A DNA stretch of 64,000 nucleotides from Sternotherus odoratus (GCA_032164245.1 JAVMKO010000003.1:5156651-5220650), one strand, 5' to 3'; shown: positions 12,341-22,916, counted from the stretch's first letter. Notes: generated from the sequence alone by a model not told the origin. Program-made: numbers and translations.

Positions 12341-12800
12341 GAGTAATAGCACGTACGTAATTAGGGAATGCTAATGCAACCCACGGAGGAACCTGGGTGT
12401 GTGGGGTCATAGTACATTCCCTGGTATTGGGCAGGAATGTGTTTCTAGGGCCACTGTGACTACCCCGCAAGGGGTTGACTCGTGGTGGGTTGTAGAAAAA
12501 TGAACTTCTGTATCCTCCCTTGCTGGGGGCTGTAGTCCATTCATCTTCCCTGGACCGGGCTGGGAGTGGGGCAGGGGGATGGTCCCACATAGACGATACA
12601 GGGGCGGTTGGCCAGGGCATGGGGCAGGGTAAGAAGGCCCCCAGCCTGGGTCCTGGGGTCCCTGGGTGTGGAAGGTGAGAGCAGTGGAGCAGGAGCTGGT
12701 GATGTGGGGCTCTGGGGCAGGAGATCCCGAGGGGGGGGGGGAGGGGACAGTGGTGGGGGGATGGGACAGCATCTGGCTTTGAGGCTATTCCCCTGAGGGA
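12341..12800. other. Upstream flank of the CpG island
   Basis: GC content rises steadily through this stretch. It contains 'gggggctgtagtccattc' (about 12,524), reminiscent of the ACTACA-type elements found in some vertebrate promoters, but the match is weak. The 238-codon minus-strand frame overlapping here (12,324-13,040) is Pro/Ala/Arg-rich and looks like a GC artefact. Confidence 0.4.
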
Positions 12801-12818
12801 GAAGGGACTAGGGAGCCA

Positions 12819-12832
12819 CTGCGCCTGCGCAG
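12819..12832. promoter_or_regulatory. NRF1-type site
   Basis: ctgcgcctgcgcag is palindromic except at its centre and fits the NRF1 consensus of two GCGC half-sites (TGCGCATGCGCA). NRF1 sites sit close to the start of many CpG-island genes, which supports a promoter here. Confidence 0.6.
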
Positions 12833-12902
12833 TGAATGGAGCGGCAGCAACGGCTGCTCCCATCCCTCTCCCTCCACAAGCGGCTGAGGAACGCTTCAGA
12901 AC

Positions 12903-13075
12903 TTCGACAATTTCCGTCGGTTTCCGGACTGGAGCGGAGTCCTTCGGGGGTTCCCGCCTGCCCCCCCTTTCGGTATTTTCCGTCAACGCTTCGGCTACTT
13001 CCGTACGGCCTCGGCTAGTGTCGGTAGTTTCCGTCCACACTTCGGTAATTTCCGCTCCTCGTTCGGAAACGGCCG
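12903..13075 (+). repeat. Degenerate 20-21 bp tandem repeat in promoter
   Basis: Units follow the pattern ttcggtaatttccgtcnacnc. They are seen at 12,903-12,923, 12,969-12,989, 12,990-13,010, 13,011-13,040 (expanded), 13,041-13,061 and 13,062-13,075 (partial), with a decayed stretch at 12,924-12,968. Each unit brings one TTCCGT-like and one TTCGG-like word, so the array multiplies potential ETS/YY1-class sites. Divergence between units indicates an old array. Confidence 0.65.
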
Positions 13076-13309
13076 AAGACGTGTGAGCCTGCGGTTTGGA
13101 GGAGGAGGAGGAGACCGGCCGGCTTTTTGGAATAAACCAACTGTGCCTGGACGGGGGGGGGGGGGGGCAGGATCGAAGGGACGAAGGAGAAGAAGGCAGC
13201 AGCTACGGACCCCCCCCCCCCACCTTCACTTCGCCCCCCCCCCCGGACGGCGGCGGGGTGAAGCCCGGGACGGCGCCTCCCTGAGGAGGGCTGAGGGAAG
13301 GCACGGGAG
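13076..13309 (+). other. Possible non-coding first exon with splice donor
   Basis: The sequence downstream of the repeat array is GC-rich, contains no ATG on the + strand before 13,326, and ends in cacgggag|gtaggaagg, a fair match to a vertebrate donor (AG|GTRRG). This would be a 5' UTR exon followed by a long intron. The start is not determined. The frames at 13,083 and 13,096 start at GTG and TTG and are artefacts. Confidence 0.35.
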
Positions 13310-13549
13310 GTAGGAAGGATTGTACCATGTATCGGAGAGGGGGGAGGCCTGGGGTGCAAATCGACTCTGTCCTGTTCGCCTGGGATAGGAGCAGATGGGG
13401 ATGGGGGGAGCCCGAAGGGCCAATGGGGGGCAGCCAAGAGCTTGGAGGTGGGTTGTCCGCCGCCGCCGAGTGGTACAGTCGGGGGGGGGGGGCGGCACCA
13501 GGGCCCTGCTAAGACGGGAGGGGGGGCGGGGGGTTGGGCCAGGAGCTCT

Positions 13550-14110
13550 GACGGGGGGATCAAAGACCCTGATGGGGGAGGGGGGAAGGGGTACGCGTTG
13601 GGATTTGTTTGTATCGGCGTCAGGGACGCTTAAAGGGGGGAACGCACGTGTGTGTGTGTGGGGGGGGGATGTGGCATGGGGGGGTCAGGGACCCTGAAGG
13701 GAGGGGTATGGGGGGAGGACGGTCAGGGATCCACACGGAGGGGGGGGGGCTGCTGCGTATGAGAGGGTGGGGAGATCCTGGTGGTGTGTGTGTGTATTGG
13801 TAAGGTGGTCAGTGACCCTGAAGGGAGAGTGTGTGTGTGTGTGGGGGGGAGGGGTCATGGACCCTGGTGGTGTGTGTGTGTATTGGTAAGGTGATCAGTG
13901 ACCCTGAAGGGAGAGTGTGTGTGTGTGTGTGGGGGGGGGTCATGGACCCTGGTGGGGTGGGTGCGTGTTGGTAAGGTGGTCAGTGACCCTGAAGGGAGGG
14001 TGCAGGGGAAGAGGGGGTCATGGACCCTGGTGGGGTGGGTGCATGGTAGTGGAGGTGTCCGGCACCTTGATGTGGAGGTGGGTGGGTGATCAGGGTTAGG
14101 GAGCCTGATG
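13550..14110 (+). repeat. G-rich/GT-rich minisatellite, about 85-bp unit
   Basis: Clear units run 13,775-13,860, 13,861-13,945, 13,946-14,023 and 14,024-14,075 (partial). Each opens with accctggtgg, has a tattggtaaggtg... segment, gtcagtgaccctgaaggga, a GT run, a G run and ggtcatgg. Looser relatives of the same phrases extend back to about 13,550. All frames through here are repeat artefacts. Confidence 0.8.
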
Positions 14111-14589
14111 GACGGGGACGTGTATTGGTGTGTGTGGACAGGGGGTTGTGCATATGTGTATGGGGGAAGGGTTCAGGCCTCATGGGTAGGAGCTGTAATA
14201 GTACCAAGGACCTTTGTATGTGGGAGGAGAGGCAGTACCAGGCCTGGGGAACCCAGTAGGGATGGGGGTCCTGCTTCAGAACTAGTTGGGGAGTCCTGTG
14301 GTGGAAGGATTTGGGGCTCTGCCAGCGCTCAGGGTTCTGATGGGGATGGGATTGAGGAGGTGGATGGACCAAGACTGTGATGCACTTTTGGGTCTTCTGT
14401 GTTTTGTGTCTCTAAGTAGATCATCTCATTGTGTGCTGGCACTGCATAACTGAGTTCCTGGTTTCTGCTGGATGACACTCCTAGCCCTTGATCCTTCTAC
14501 TGGTGCATCCATCTTTTGTGACTGGTAGTCATAGGTCTCTCCCTGTTACTTTTATAGATTTATTTTTAAATTAAAAAAAAATGTGCCTA
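14111..14589. other. Putative intron, no feature
   Basis: G-rich sequence fading into AT-rich DNA, ending in an A-run at 14,572. No exon or repeat family recognised. Confidence 0.4.
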
Positions 14590-15180
14590 TAAGAAGATAG
14601 GAATGAGATATTGCCAGACTGGATCAGACCTGAGATCTTTGTAGTCGAGTATCCTGTCTGACAGAGGCAAGTGCGCGCTTTTGCAGAGGAAGGTGTTGTT
14701 AACCTCCAGTAGGTATATGTGGGATAATCTGCCCCAATATTAGGTTATATCCTGATCTCTTAATAGAGATTGGTATAAGACCTAAAACATGAGGTTTTAT
14801 ATCCCTTCCAGAGTTTTTGTTAGCAATAATATTTATAACTCTGGGTATTCATATTCTTGTTATCCATCCAATTGTCCAATCTCTCTCTGAAAGGTGCTAA
14901 ATTTTTGGTCTCATCTACTTCTTGATTCAATAAGTTTCACAGTCTAATAACCTGTTATGAAAAAGTATTTCCTTTTATTGGTATTGACTCTCCCCTTGTT
15001 CTTGTGTTATGAGACTGGAAGCACAAAAGTTTCTGATCTACATTCTCTAGTCCGTTTGTTATTTTATATGTTTTTTTAGCATATTCCCATCGCACATCTC
15101 CTGTCTAAAATATGTAATCCCAGTCTTTTCAGTCTCTCTTCACAGGAGAATTTGTCCATCCCCCTAATCCTTCTCCCTAT
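14590..15180 (-). mobile_element. CR1 LINE body fragment (antisense, old)
   Basis: It follows the same order as the better copy at 17,366-18,857: 'gccagactggatcagacc', then tatttccttttattggt, then 'ccttgttcttgtgttatgag', then tcccagtcttttcagtctctc. All are the complement of the CR1 ORF2 and 3' region. Divergence is high and no frame survives. Confidence 0.75.
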
Positions 15181-15606
15181 ACAAGGGCTTTAGGAGATTG
15201 CAGTGCTCATGTATTGCTGCCGGTTAGTTTCTCTGGCCCTAACCAGCCATGGCAACTCAGATGCCTGTATAGTTGAATAGTAGGGATTAGAAACTGGCTA
15301 CTTTCTCAAGATCTCAGTTTGGGAAATTGGTACCATGGGGGGAACTCTAGCCAAGGTATGTCATCATGGAGCACCGAGGCCAGGCCAAACAGCTGAGGAG
15401 CAAAGCTATACCTTCCAGAACTGCTTCTTTCTCTAAAATTATAAGAAACAACAACAACAAGTGTCTTGTTTTTGTGTATGCTAAAATTCAAAGACCAGGA
15501 TAGTGCCCTCTGATTCTTTTTAAACTGTCTGGTACAGTATGTACTTGTATATCTCAGCAAGCATCTCAGGTCTAAAATTTCGTTTTTGGGTAAATCTACT
15601 AAGTGT

Positions 15607-15808
15607 CAAGAATCAGAGAGGTAGCCGTGTTAGTCTGGAATAGCAGAGGAAACAAAATCCTGTGGCACCTTAAAGACTAACTATAAAGTTTTGAAGCATG
15701 AGCTTTCGTGGGCTAATACCGCATCCGACGAAGTGGGTATTAGCCCACGAAAGCTCATGCTTCAAAACTTTATAGTTAGTCTTTAAGGTGCCACAGGATT
15801 TTGTTTCC
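15607..15808 (+). mobile_element. Penelope-like element tail, palindromic insertion
   Basis: The insert carries PLE tail sequence twice in opposite orientation. Arms 15,646-15,720 and 15,736-15,810 are perfect complements over 75 bases, with the 15-base spacer gcatccgacgaagtg. Outside the left arm is 'gtagccgtgttagtctgg', the usual PLE 3' terminus in complement. The duplication tctactaagtgt is exact at 15,595-15,606 and 15,809-15,820 (12 bp, overlapping the last arm bases), proving a single insertion event. The spacer and start of the right arm hold a hammerhead-like core (cgacga, stem, gaaagc). Confidence 0.85.
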
Positions 15809-15820
15809 TCTACTAAGTGT

Positions 15821-17324
15821 GTGTGTGTGAAGAAATCTAAATACCTTGCTATCCTCCATTGCTGTTGCTCTCCCATTAAAAAATAAATCTGTTTTAAGGA
15901 CCTGATCTTGCAAACCTGTACACACATGTGAAAGAGGGTGTTTGTGTAAGCATTTACAAGACTGGGGCCTGAGACAGAATCATCCTCAATATATTTTGTT
16001 TGGTTTATGGATTTGTGTTGCAAGTCTCTTTAAAACTGTCAGGTGCTCAGGGCAGGGGCCATGGTTTTTATACAGTGTCAGTGTTTACCAGTCATGAATA
16101 ATCATAGGCTAGTTTCCCTGTTGAGCAAAATCAATAGTAAATGAATGAGTCTTAACTATTGTGATATGCAAAGGCACAAAATTGGGGGATGTTGTAGTTA
16201 GAAAGTATTTGTGAGTGGGAGTAGTGGTTAATTTATCTTGGTATTAAATCTGCTGGAGGAGGAAATTTAGAGTGCCCCTCTTTCTTTCTTCTAACACTGA
16301 TACAGAGTTTGACAGTCCCATCTCTACATGCAGCTTTATCAGTGTTCATTTAAGACTCTGCTGTGTCTCTCCTTTTCCGTTCTTCACGCCAACAGCGCTA
16401 GAGTTTAGATCAGTTCAGCTCAGTGTTCGAGAGCCTGGAACTGGGGTAATTGACTGCCTTGAGTTCAGCAGAGAACAGCCAAATTTTTCTGGCAGATGAA
16501 CTATTGTGCAAGACGCTCCTTGATCTGAACTTCTCAATGTCTCATTGCAAAAGAGATGTTCAAAAGAATTTTCTGAAACAGCCTATCTTTGGGAGGGAGA
16601 GAATGTTAACGATTTGATGTTCTGCGTGTGGGAGTCTGTGTCATAGAGGTGGAGTAGAAGAACCGAATGCACAAGCTAAAGGAAAACAATGATCTTGTCT
16701 TGTCTTGACCCACCGGGCTCATTCTCACAACAAAAACTAAAACAGAACGGGTGTTTTTGAGCTACCAAAATGGGTCAGGGAAGGGGAATGTTTGCTGTTG
16801 CTAGAATTCTTTTAAGTATGGCTCTCCAGGACAGTGAATTGAATCTTGGGCAATGAAGCCTTTGCTTGGCAAGCTCTCTAGGGGCAGCAGCAGGGTGGAT
16901 GGAAATGCAGCTCAGGGACCACACTACCTTCCACCCCTACCTGACTCCTTCAGGCTCAGGGAACCAGCGATCTCATCGGACTCGGCGTTTCACGATTTTA
17001 TGCCTTTTACTCTTTGCTAATTGGCTGTTTGTCCCTTTCTCAGATGCTCTCTGCTGCCAGTCTCATTCTGTTCTCTATATATTCCTATGCCGTAGTAATC
17101 ACTGTAGTGTTTGAGCCTTGTCTCCTTTCCCTTGATGCCGACCACCATCTTTCTGAATTCCCTTACTCATAGTAACTCAGTGTGCTCATGCCATTCCCCC
17201 TTTCCCTACTGCTGCCCCCAATTAATGAACAAAACCTGTAACTAACATATAAGTGCCAATCATCAATGTAATTGTTTTTTATCTATGTGTCTGTCCCTCA
17301 ACTTTAATCCTTCCTATGACTGTT
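15821..17324. other. No gene recognised
   Basis: Mostly unique AT-rich sequence; the short GT run at 15,820-15,832 follows the PLE. Around 16,040-16,060 there is a trace of the L2-like tail (cagggcaggggccatgg). Confidence 0.4.
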
Positions 17325-17365
17325 TAGATTGTAACTTGTTTGGGGCAGGGACTGTCTTTTTTTCC
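17325..17365 (+). repeat. L2-like tail, truncated by CR1
   Basis: 'tagattgtaacttgtttggg' followed by gcagggactgtcttttttt matches the copy at 11,028. It stops at the start of the CR1 insertion. Confidence 0.6.
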
Positions 17366-18857
17366 AATAAGAACAGAGGAAAGACCACGCTGCGTCAGAC
17401 CAAAGGTCCATCTAGCCCCATGCATGGTTTTCCGACTGGTCAATGCCAGGTGCCCCAGAGGGAATGAACAGAACAGGGAATCATCAAGTGATCCTTCCCC
17501 TGTCACCCATTCCCAGCTTCTGGCAAACAGAGGCTAGGGACACCATCCCAGCCCATCTTGGGTAATAGCCATTGGTGGACCTTGTTATAGTCCTGGCCTT
17601 CGCAACATCCTCTAGCAAAGAGTTCCACAGGCTCACTGTGTGTTGTGTGAAGAAATACTTCCTTTTGCTTGTGTTAAACCTGCTGCCTATTCATTTCATT
17701 TGGTGACCCCTAGTTCTTGTGTTATGAGAAGGAGTAAATAACACATCCATAGGGCTGATCTACATGGGGAAAGCGGGGGTGGGGGGTTTCGACCTAAGAA
17801 ACACAACTTCGGTTGACTTACCTCGCCATCCTCACGGCGGCGAGTCGACCGCTGCCGCTCCCCCGTCGACTCCACTTCCTCTTGCGGAGATGGCGTTCCA
17901 GAGTCGAAGGGAGCGCTTTTGGGGATCAATTTAGACGTGATCCAGTGGGTAGTATAGACGTGCCCTTATTTATTTTCTCCTCACATGTAATGATTTTTAT
18001 AAACTCTATCATTTCACCCCTTAGTTTTCTCTTTTCCAAGATGAAAAGTCCCAGTCTCTCCTCACGGAAGCATTTCTATACCCCTAATCATTTTTGTTGT
18101 CCTTTTCTAAACCTTTTTCAATTCTAATATATTTTATTTTGAGATGGGGTGACCACATCTGCACATAGTATGTGGGTGTACCATGGATTTATGTTAAGGC
18201 CATGTGATATTTTCTGTCTTATTATCTATCCTTTTCCTAATGATTCCGAACATTCTGTTTGCTTTTTTGACTGCGCTGCAGTGGATGTTTTCAGAGAGTC
18301 ATCCACAGTGATTTCAAGATCTCTTTCTTGAGTGGTAACAGCTAATTTAGACCCCGTCATTTTATAGATGGGATTATGTTTTCCAACATGCATTACTTTG
18401 CATTTATTAACATTTGAATTTCACCTGCCATTTTGTGACCCAGTCACTCAGTTTTGTGAGATCCCTTTGTAACTCTTAGCAGCCTGCTTTGGACTTAATT
18501 AGTTTGAGTGGTTTCGTATCCTCTGCAAATGTTGCCACCTCACCGTTCACCCTTTTTTCCAGATTATTTATGAATATGTTGAATAGTACTGGTTCCAGTA
18601 CTGACCCCGGGAGACGCTACTATTTACCTCTCCATTCTGAAAACATATAATTTATTCCTACCCCGTATTTCCTATCTTTTAACCAGTTACTGATCCATGG
18701 GAGGACCTTCCCTCTTATCCCGTGACACCTTACTTTGCTTAAAAGCCTTTGATGGAGGGACCTTGTCAAAGGATTTCTGAAAATCTAAATACACTATATC
18801 CACTGGATCACCCTTGTCCACATGCTTGTTGACTCCTCAAAGAATTCAAGTAGATCG
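17366..18857 (-). mobile_element. CR1 LINE, antisense, about 1.28 kb of ORF2/3' region
   Basis: This is the longest CR1 in the window. Read on +, it starts 'aagaacagaggaaagacc' and runs through 'ccaaaggtccatctagcccc', ggaatgaacagaacaggg, 'cttcctttt' and 'tatccactggatcaccc' to about 18,857. This is the complement of CR1 reverse-transcriptase C-terminal and downstream coding sequence. Many frameshifts and stops break the frame. A Harbinger-like MITE interrupts it at 17,752-17,965. The 3' octamer tail is absent from the + left end, so that terminus is truncated or lost. Confidence 0.85.
17752..17965 (-). mobile_element. Harbinger-like MITE nested in CR1
   Basis: The ends are GGGCTGATCTAC on the left and, in complement, GGGCACGTCTA on the right. 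Flanks are ATA and TTA, compatible with a decayed 3-bp TWA duplication. The CR1 sequence resumes exactly on the far side (gagtaaataacacatcc / ttatttattttctcc). The interior (gtcgact, cttgcgg) is homologous, in opposite orientation, to elements at 52,959 and 53,914. Confidence 0.75.
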
Positions 18858-20450
18858 CTATACAATGGGGTGCTGATTGGAGTCTTTGGGTGCTACTGTG
18901 ATGTAAATGAATTGTAGGCCAGTTGCATGTAATTTGCTTTCTCAGTATATTTTACGCTTGCTCATTTCACTAGGAAAGCAACATATATGCATGCACAGAT
19001 GAAGGCCTTTCTAACTGCTGAAGAGCGCAAAGTGTTTAGTTGTGATTTTTATAGTGCTGTTTCATGTGGTTGCCATGATTGAGTTTGGCTTTTGCAGCTC
19101 AGCTTCATGTTGCTGCTTGTCACACAAATGAGTCAGATGTTGTCTGGAGACCAGGTGCAGAGCCCTTGCGTGCTGGGGTTTGTTAGGATGGATAAAAGCA
19201 GCACCGTGTACAGCTCTGCTGCTTACAGATAACCAATCCCCAAACTGTAGGAATAAAAAGCGCTGAGTGCCGGCTGACCAGGTAAATTGATGTTATTTCA
19301 CAGCAGACACCGTGCCAGTTGTGAAGTGCAAATTGAAATCCCAGTTTTGATAAATCGTTGCTATTAGTTAATTGAAGTCTGTTACCCGCCAGAGAGATTT
19401 AGTGGCCTGACTAATCTATTGCAAATGGATTTACTTCTCAAAATGTTGAAGGGATATTGTAGTTTTAAGCCTAATATTTGACTTGTTTTCAAAATGCTAT
19501 AATTTTGTAGGGAATGTGCTATAGATTCCAAGATCTGTTTTTAAAAATCCAACACTTATTTGAGAAGATTTAAAATGTCCAGTGTATATATAACACCTCA
19601 ATCAAATGTGTTGTGCTCCCTCTGCTGGCTTTTACAGCTAACTGTACATAACCAGCAATCCCGGTTTTCAGAGTTGCATTGACCTGATCAATAAGTCCAC
19701 AAAGTGAAACTGACCTCTCTCTCTTATTGGTTAAAGCTGAGTGAAATACAGTGTTTCCCTGCCCCTTATAACTGTCAAGAAAGCAGCATTGCTAGTCAGT
19801 TGTGGCCCTTTGGTCTTCCATGGAACAACTATATTTCATAAAAAGTAGCGAGTTTTTATTCTGAACGGTCTGTTTCACATATGCCCCTAGAACCCGTCCT
19901 GGTGGTTTTAGTCTTAGATGTGCTAGCAGTACAGGCAGCCTGCGGTTCATTTCAGTGCATATATCGTTTTGTTTCCTCCGGTGCTTGCTCTGACCTGATC
20001 CTGTAGAACAGACTCTCTTCTCATTGTGTATTTGCATGGCTGTGTGCTCTACCAGTTGATTTATGCCATTTGGAAGTTACGTGGTCTCCTCAAACATATG
20101 TCAATAAAACCATTATCTATTAATCAATTTTTAGGAAAGTTGTCTTGGCCAAAATGTCCAAAAGTGTGCTCTAAACTTGGGTGTCCAATTTGAGAGACCT
20201 GAGCCTGATTTTAAGAAGTACTGAGCATTCCCAAGTCACAGTCAAATGGATGAAAGATACAGGTTTGGTATTGTGCTTTGCGGACTGGAGCCCTCTGTTT
20301 CAGTGCAGAATAAAAACAGTCTGAGTAATGGCAATGCTAGCTTCCATCACACTTTCTCATTCGTATGCCCCAGTTATACTCTGGAAGACACCCCCCCCCC
20401 CCAATGCGTCGGAAGTACAATTGATGGAATGAAACTGAGCACAACGGAGG
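18858..20450. other. Unique DNA, possibly conserved; no gene
   Basis: No exon visible. A balanced, low-repeat block at 19,190-19,440 looks like constrained non-coding DNA (inference only). A CTCF-like word, gctccctctgctggc, lies at 19,615-19,629. Positions 20,165-20,235 carry an old repeat phrase (ttttaagaagtactgagca). Confidence 0.4.
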
Positions 20451-21065
20451 CTTTTGGTGTATATTACTCCAGGGGGAATTCTGTGCCAACAATTTTAAAA
20501 AATCTGCACACAATATTTTTAAATTTTGCAAAATTCTGCATATTTTATTTGTCATAATCACACAATATACTCCCCAGTTTCAATGATTTTGGTAGTTTCT
20601 TTCAAAATACCTGTCAACAAGTGTGTCAACAATACAGACGACTGCAAAAAAGATTCCCCACAGGAGTAGAGAGTTCAAGAAACCCCTACCCCAACCTAGT
20701 TTCAGTTTGGGGGGTACTGGAGGGGGCTGAGTGCCCCCCAGAGCCCAGCTGTGGGGCACCCCCCAGCCCAAACCAGCATCCTCCTTCCCCACAGAGCCCA
20801 GCTGTGGGGCAGCCTCCAGCCTGGACACCAGCACCCCCAGATCGTTTACTCCCCCCAACATCTTTACTGTCCCTTCCTCATCCTTTCGCACAGCTGGCTG
20901 GGTCTCCCACACCCTCTCCCCTCCCTGGGAGAATGAGGATCAAAGACTGGGCAGCTTCGAACCCAGCGCCAGGCTGGGTGCTCCACTCACTATGAGCTGG
21001 GCTTTGCAGAGTACAGCGGCCCCTAGTGGCAGCCAGAAATTCTTGTTGGAGTTGGGATGATCTGT
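20451..21065. repeat. Unclassified repeat-like block, GC-rich centre
   Basis: It runs from actccagggggaattctg to ccagaaattcttgttggagt. The two ends are loose complements over about 20 bases, suggesting a decayed DNA transposon. The centre has a duplicated phrase (agagcccagctgtggggc at 20,736 and 20,791). No duplication of the target site is certain. Confidence 0.4.
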
Positions 21066-22134
21066 GGTAAGCTTATTAGTGTGTGTGTAGGTTCTTTTAT
21101 CACTGTTAATATGTTTTTTCTGTAATGCTTTGACCTGAAGAATAAATGTGCTTATAAAGAGCTATGTGGTAACTTAGAACTGCTGTGTATAGCCTTCAAA
21201 GAGAAAATGCAAAGTGCAGACGTCGGCCTGTTTGGGCATTCTGGTTTGCTGGGAATATGACGGTGTAACCAGGGAACTGTGCAGCTTGGAAAAACCCTGG
21301 TCAGGACAGGAAGGAGACACATGTCTCTCTACCCAGGAGTGGTGATGATTGAGAAGCCTGGAATGGGTGCCCTGGAGGGACCACGGAGGGGCAATACATG
21401 TGTAGTTGTCTTGAACTATGACAGTAGGCTCTTAGCACTCTCTCTTGGCTGATAAAGTAAATAACAGGTAAGAACGTACTCTTGCCCAGCTTCTGCAAAA
21501 AATGTAACACTGGTTTGAACGCTGGATTTGTTCATGGTTCCCACTTTCAGGAATAGGGTGGCCAGCAGCATGGTGCAGTGCAGTTGAAGGAGCCAATTGA
21601 CGGGTAAGGCTGACTCCCAGAGCGCAGTAATGTGCTATAGTGAACTGGGCCAACATTGTTTTCCAATATTAATGAAGATAGTGGTCCCCCGTGCAACCAT
21701 GAAAAACACCATCTACTATTTAGGACAAATAGTTATTTCTTTCCTTAGGCACCTCTTCTGGCAAGCGTTGAGAGCTTGTAAATGCATCTCCCCCTCACAA
21801 CTTGTGCATCTGAATCTTAATGCAGGGATTGAGGATGATCCAGCTATCGGAAAACCAGCCAGAGAGAATGGCAACTTTCCAGTGCAAATAATTACTGTAG
21901 TAGCTGACAGTTGGCTTTTCAGACACCTTCTCCCAATAGTTCCCAGCAGTTCATCAAGAAACAACAAAAAACAAAGGAAATAAGAATGGTCTGCCAGGTG
22001 ATGCAGAAAAGAAATCGCAGTTTATCAAATAGGACCAGCGATGTAGTAAAATGGATGAGGAGGAGGAACAGACTAGGGGACAGTGTGTAGGAATGTTGGC
22101 TAGTGGCACTAGGATTTGACATGCTCAAATACTA
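21066..22134. other. No gene recognised
   Basis: Frames up to 128 codons occur but lack domain features. No repeat family identified. Confidence 0.4.
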
Positions 22135-22400
22135 TTTCAGTCTGTCACTGACATTCTGTGTAACCTTTGACAAGTTGTTTGAAAATTCTGTGTCTGACAA
22201 ATGTGTAAAGGGGGTATCATGCCTCTTTACCTTACAGGAGCGGTTGGAGATTAGTCAATGTTTGTAAAGTGGCATTGGCCACTGTTGGTAGACAGGATGC
22301 TGGGCTAGATGGACCTTTGGTCTGACCCAGTATGGCCGTTCTTATGTTCTTATGTTCTTATGTTCTTAAAGTGCTTTCAGATCCTTGGATGATATGCCAA
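22135..22400 (+). repeat. MIR SINE interrupted by a CR1 tail
   Basis: The left part reads MIR sense ('gtgtaacctttgacaagttg', then gggggtatcatgcctc, then 'tagtcaatgtttgtaaagtg'). It resumes after 22,367 with aaagtgctttcagatcc. The break is a CR1 end with a 7-bp duplication. Confidence 0.75.
22272..22366 (+). mobile_element. CR1 LINE 3' terminus with octamer tail
   Basis: It reads 'ggatgctgggctagatggac', 'ctttggtctgacccagtatg', then three copies of ttatgttc. taaagtg is duplicated at 22,265-22,271 and 22,367-22,373. A 5'-truncated, relatively young CR1. Confidence 0.9.
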
Positions 22401-22493
22401 TTTACATGCATATTATTAATAACCTCAAAATTATTAGAAATAATATTTAACACACACCTGCACATAAATTCAGAGAAACTGTGCACTCTAATT

Positions 22494-22916
22494 CATCTGA
22501 TGAAGTGGGTCTTAGCCCACGAAAGCTTATGATCTCTAAGATCTGTTAGTCTATAACAGGGTTTCTCAAACTGGCGGTCGTGACCCCTTGGGGGGTCGCC
22601 GAGCGCTCCCAGGGGGGTCGTGAGCGCCTGCTGCTGCTGAAAAGCCACCAAATTGATTAGTTCCGCATTCGGCGGCTTTTTGGTGGACATACGAGCACTC
22701 TCGGAAGCGCTCAGCATGTCCGCCAAAAATAGCCGCCGAAAGCGGAAGTATTCAATTTGGCGGCTTTTCGGCGGACATACAGGGGTCCGCCACGTCGCCA
22801 AGGAAGAGAAAAAAAGTTTGCGGTCCTCAAAAGTTTGAGGAACCACTGGCCTATAAGGTGCTACAAGACTTTGTCACTTTTGCAGATCCAGACTAACACG
22901 GCTACACCTCTGATAC
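22494..22916 (+). mobile_element. Penelope-like element tail with nested hAT
   Basis: The PLE tail begins exactly at catctgatgaag and ends 'gctacacctctgatac'. The 12-bp duplication tgcactctaatt is exact at 22,482-22,493 and 22,917-22,928. The first 40 bases are hammerhead-like: ctgatga, a stem-loop (gtggg/cccac), then gaaagc. A hAT element at 22,557-22,848 splits the tail, so the PLE itself is only about 125 bp, 5'-truncated right at the ribozyme-like core. Confidence 0.9.
22557..22848. mobile_element. hAT MITE nested in PLE tail
   Basis: The ends are cagggtttctcaaac and the complement of gtttgaggaaccactg. Flanks gtctataa and gcctataa match at 7 of 8. The interior has two inverted ggcggctttt... 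segments (22,670 and 22,760) separated by CpG-containing sequence. Confidence 0.85.

Larger units (their letters stand above)
12801..13520 (+). promoter_or_regulatory. CpG-rich promoter-like region of an unidentified gene
   Basis: This is the only unmethylated-looking CpG cluster in the window outside transposons: CpGs are dense from 12,820 to about 13,280 while the flanks are CpG-poor. It holds an NRF1-type palindrome (12,819-12,832) and six or seven TTCCG/TTCGG-type motifs resembling ETS or YY1-class sites, the classic make-up of TATA-less housekeeping promoters. The + strand is favoured because a donor-like AG|GTAGGA occurs at about 13,309 and the G-rich, T-poor sequence lies downstream. 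Transcription in the other direction cannot be excluded. Gene identity is unknown. Confidence 0.6.

Noticed and set aside
12324..13040. 238-codon minus-strand open frame
   Set aside because: It spans the CpG island and upstream GC-rich DNA. Composition is Pro/Arg/Ala-rich with no domain, and an overlapping frame exists on +. A GC artefact is the simpler reading.
13015..13563. 182-codon minus-strand frame with many prolines
   Set aside because: It translates C-runs and the promoter repeat. No family resemblance and no start context.
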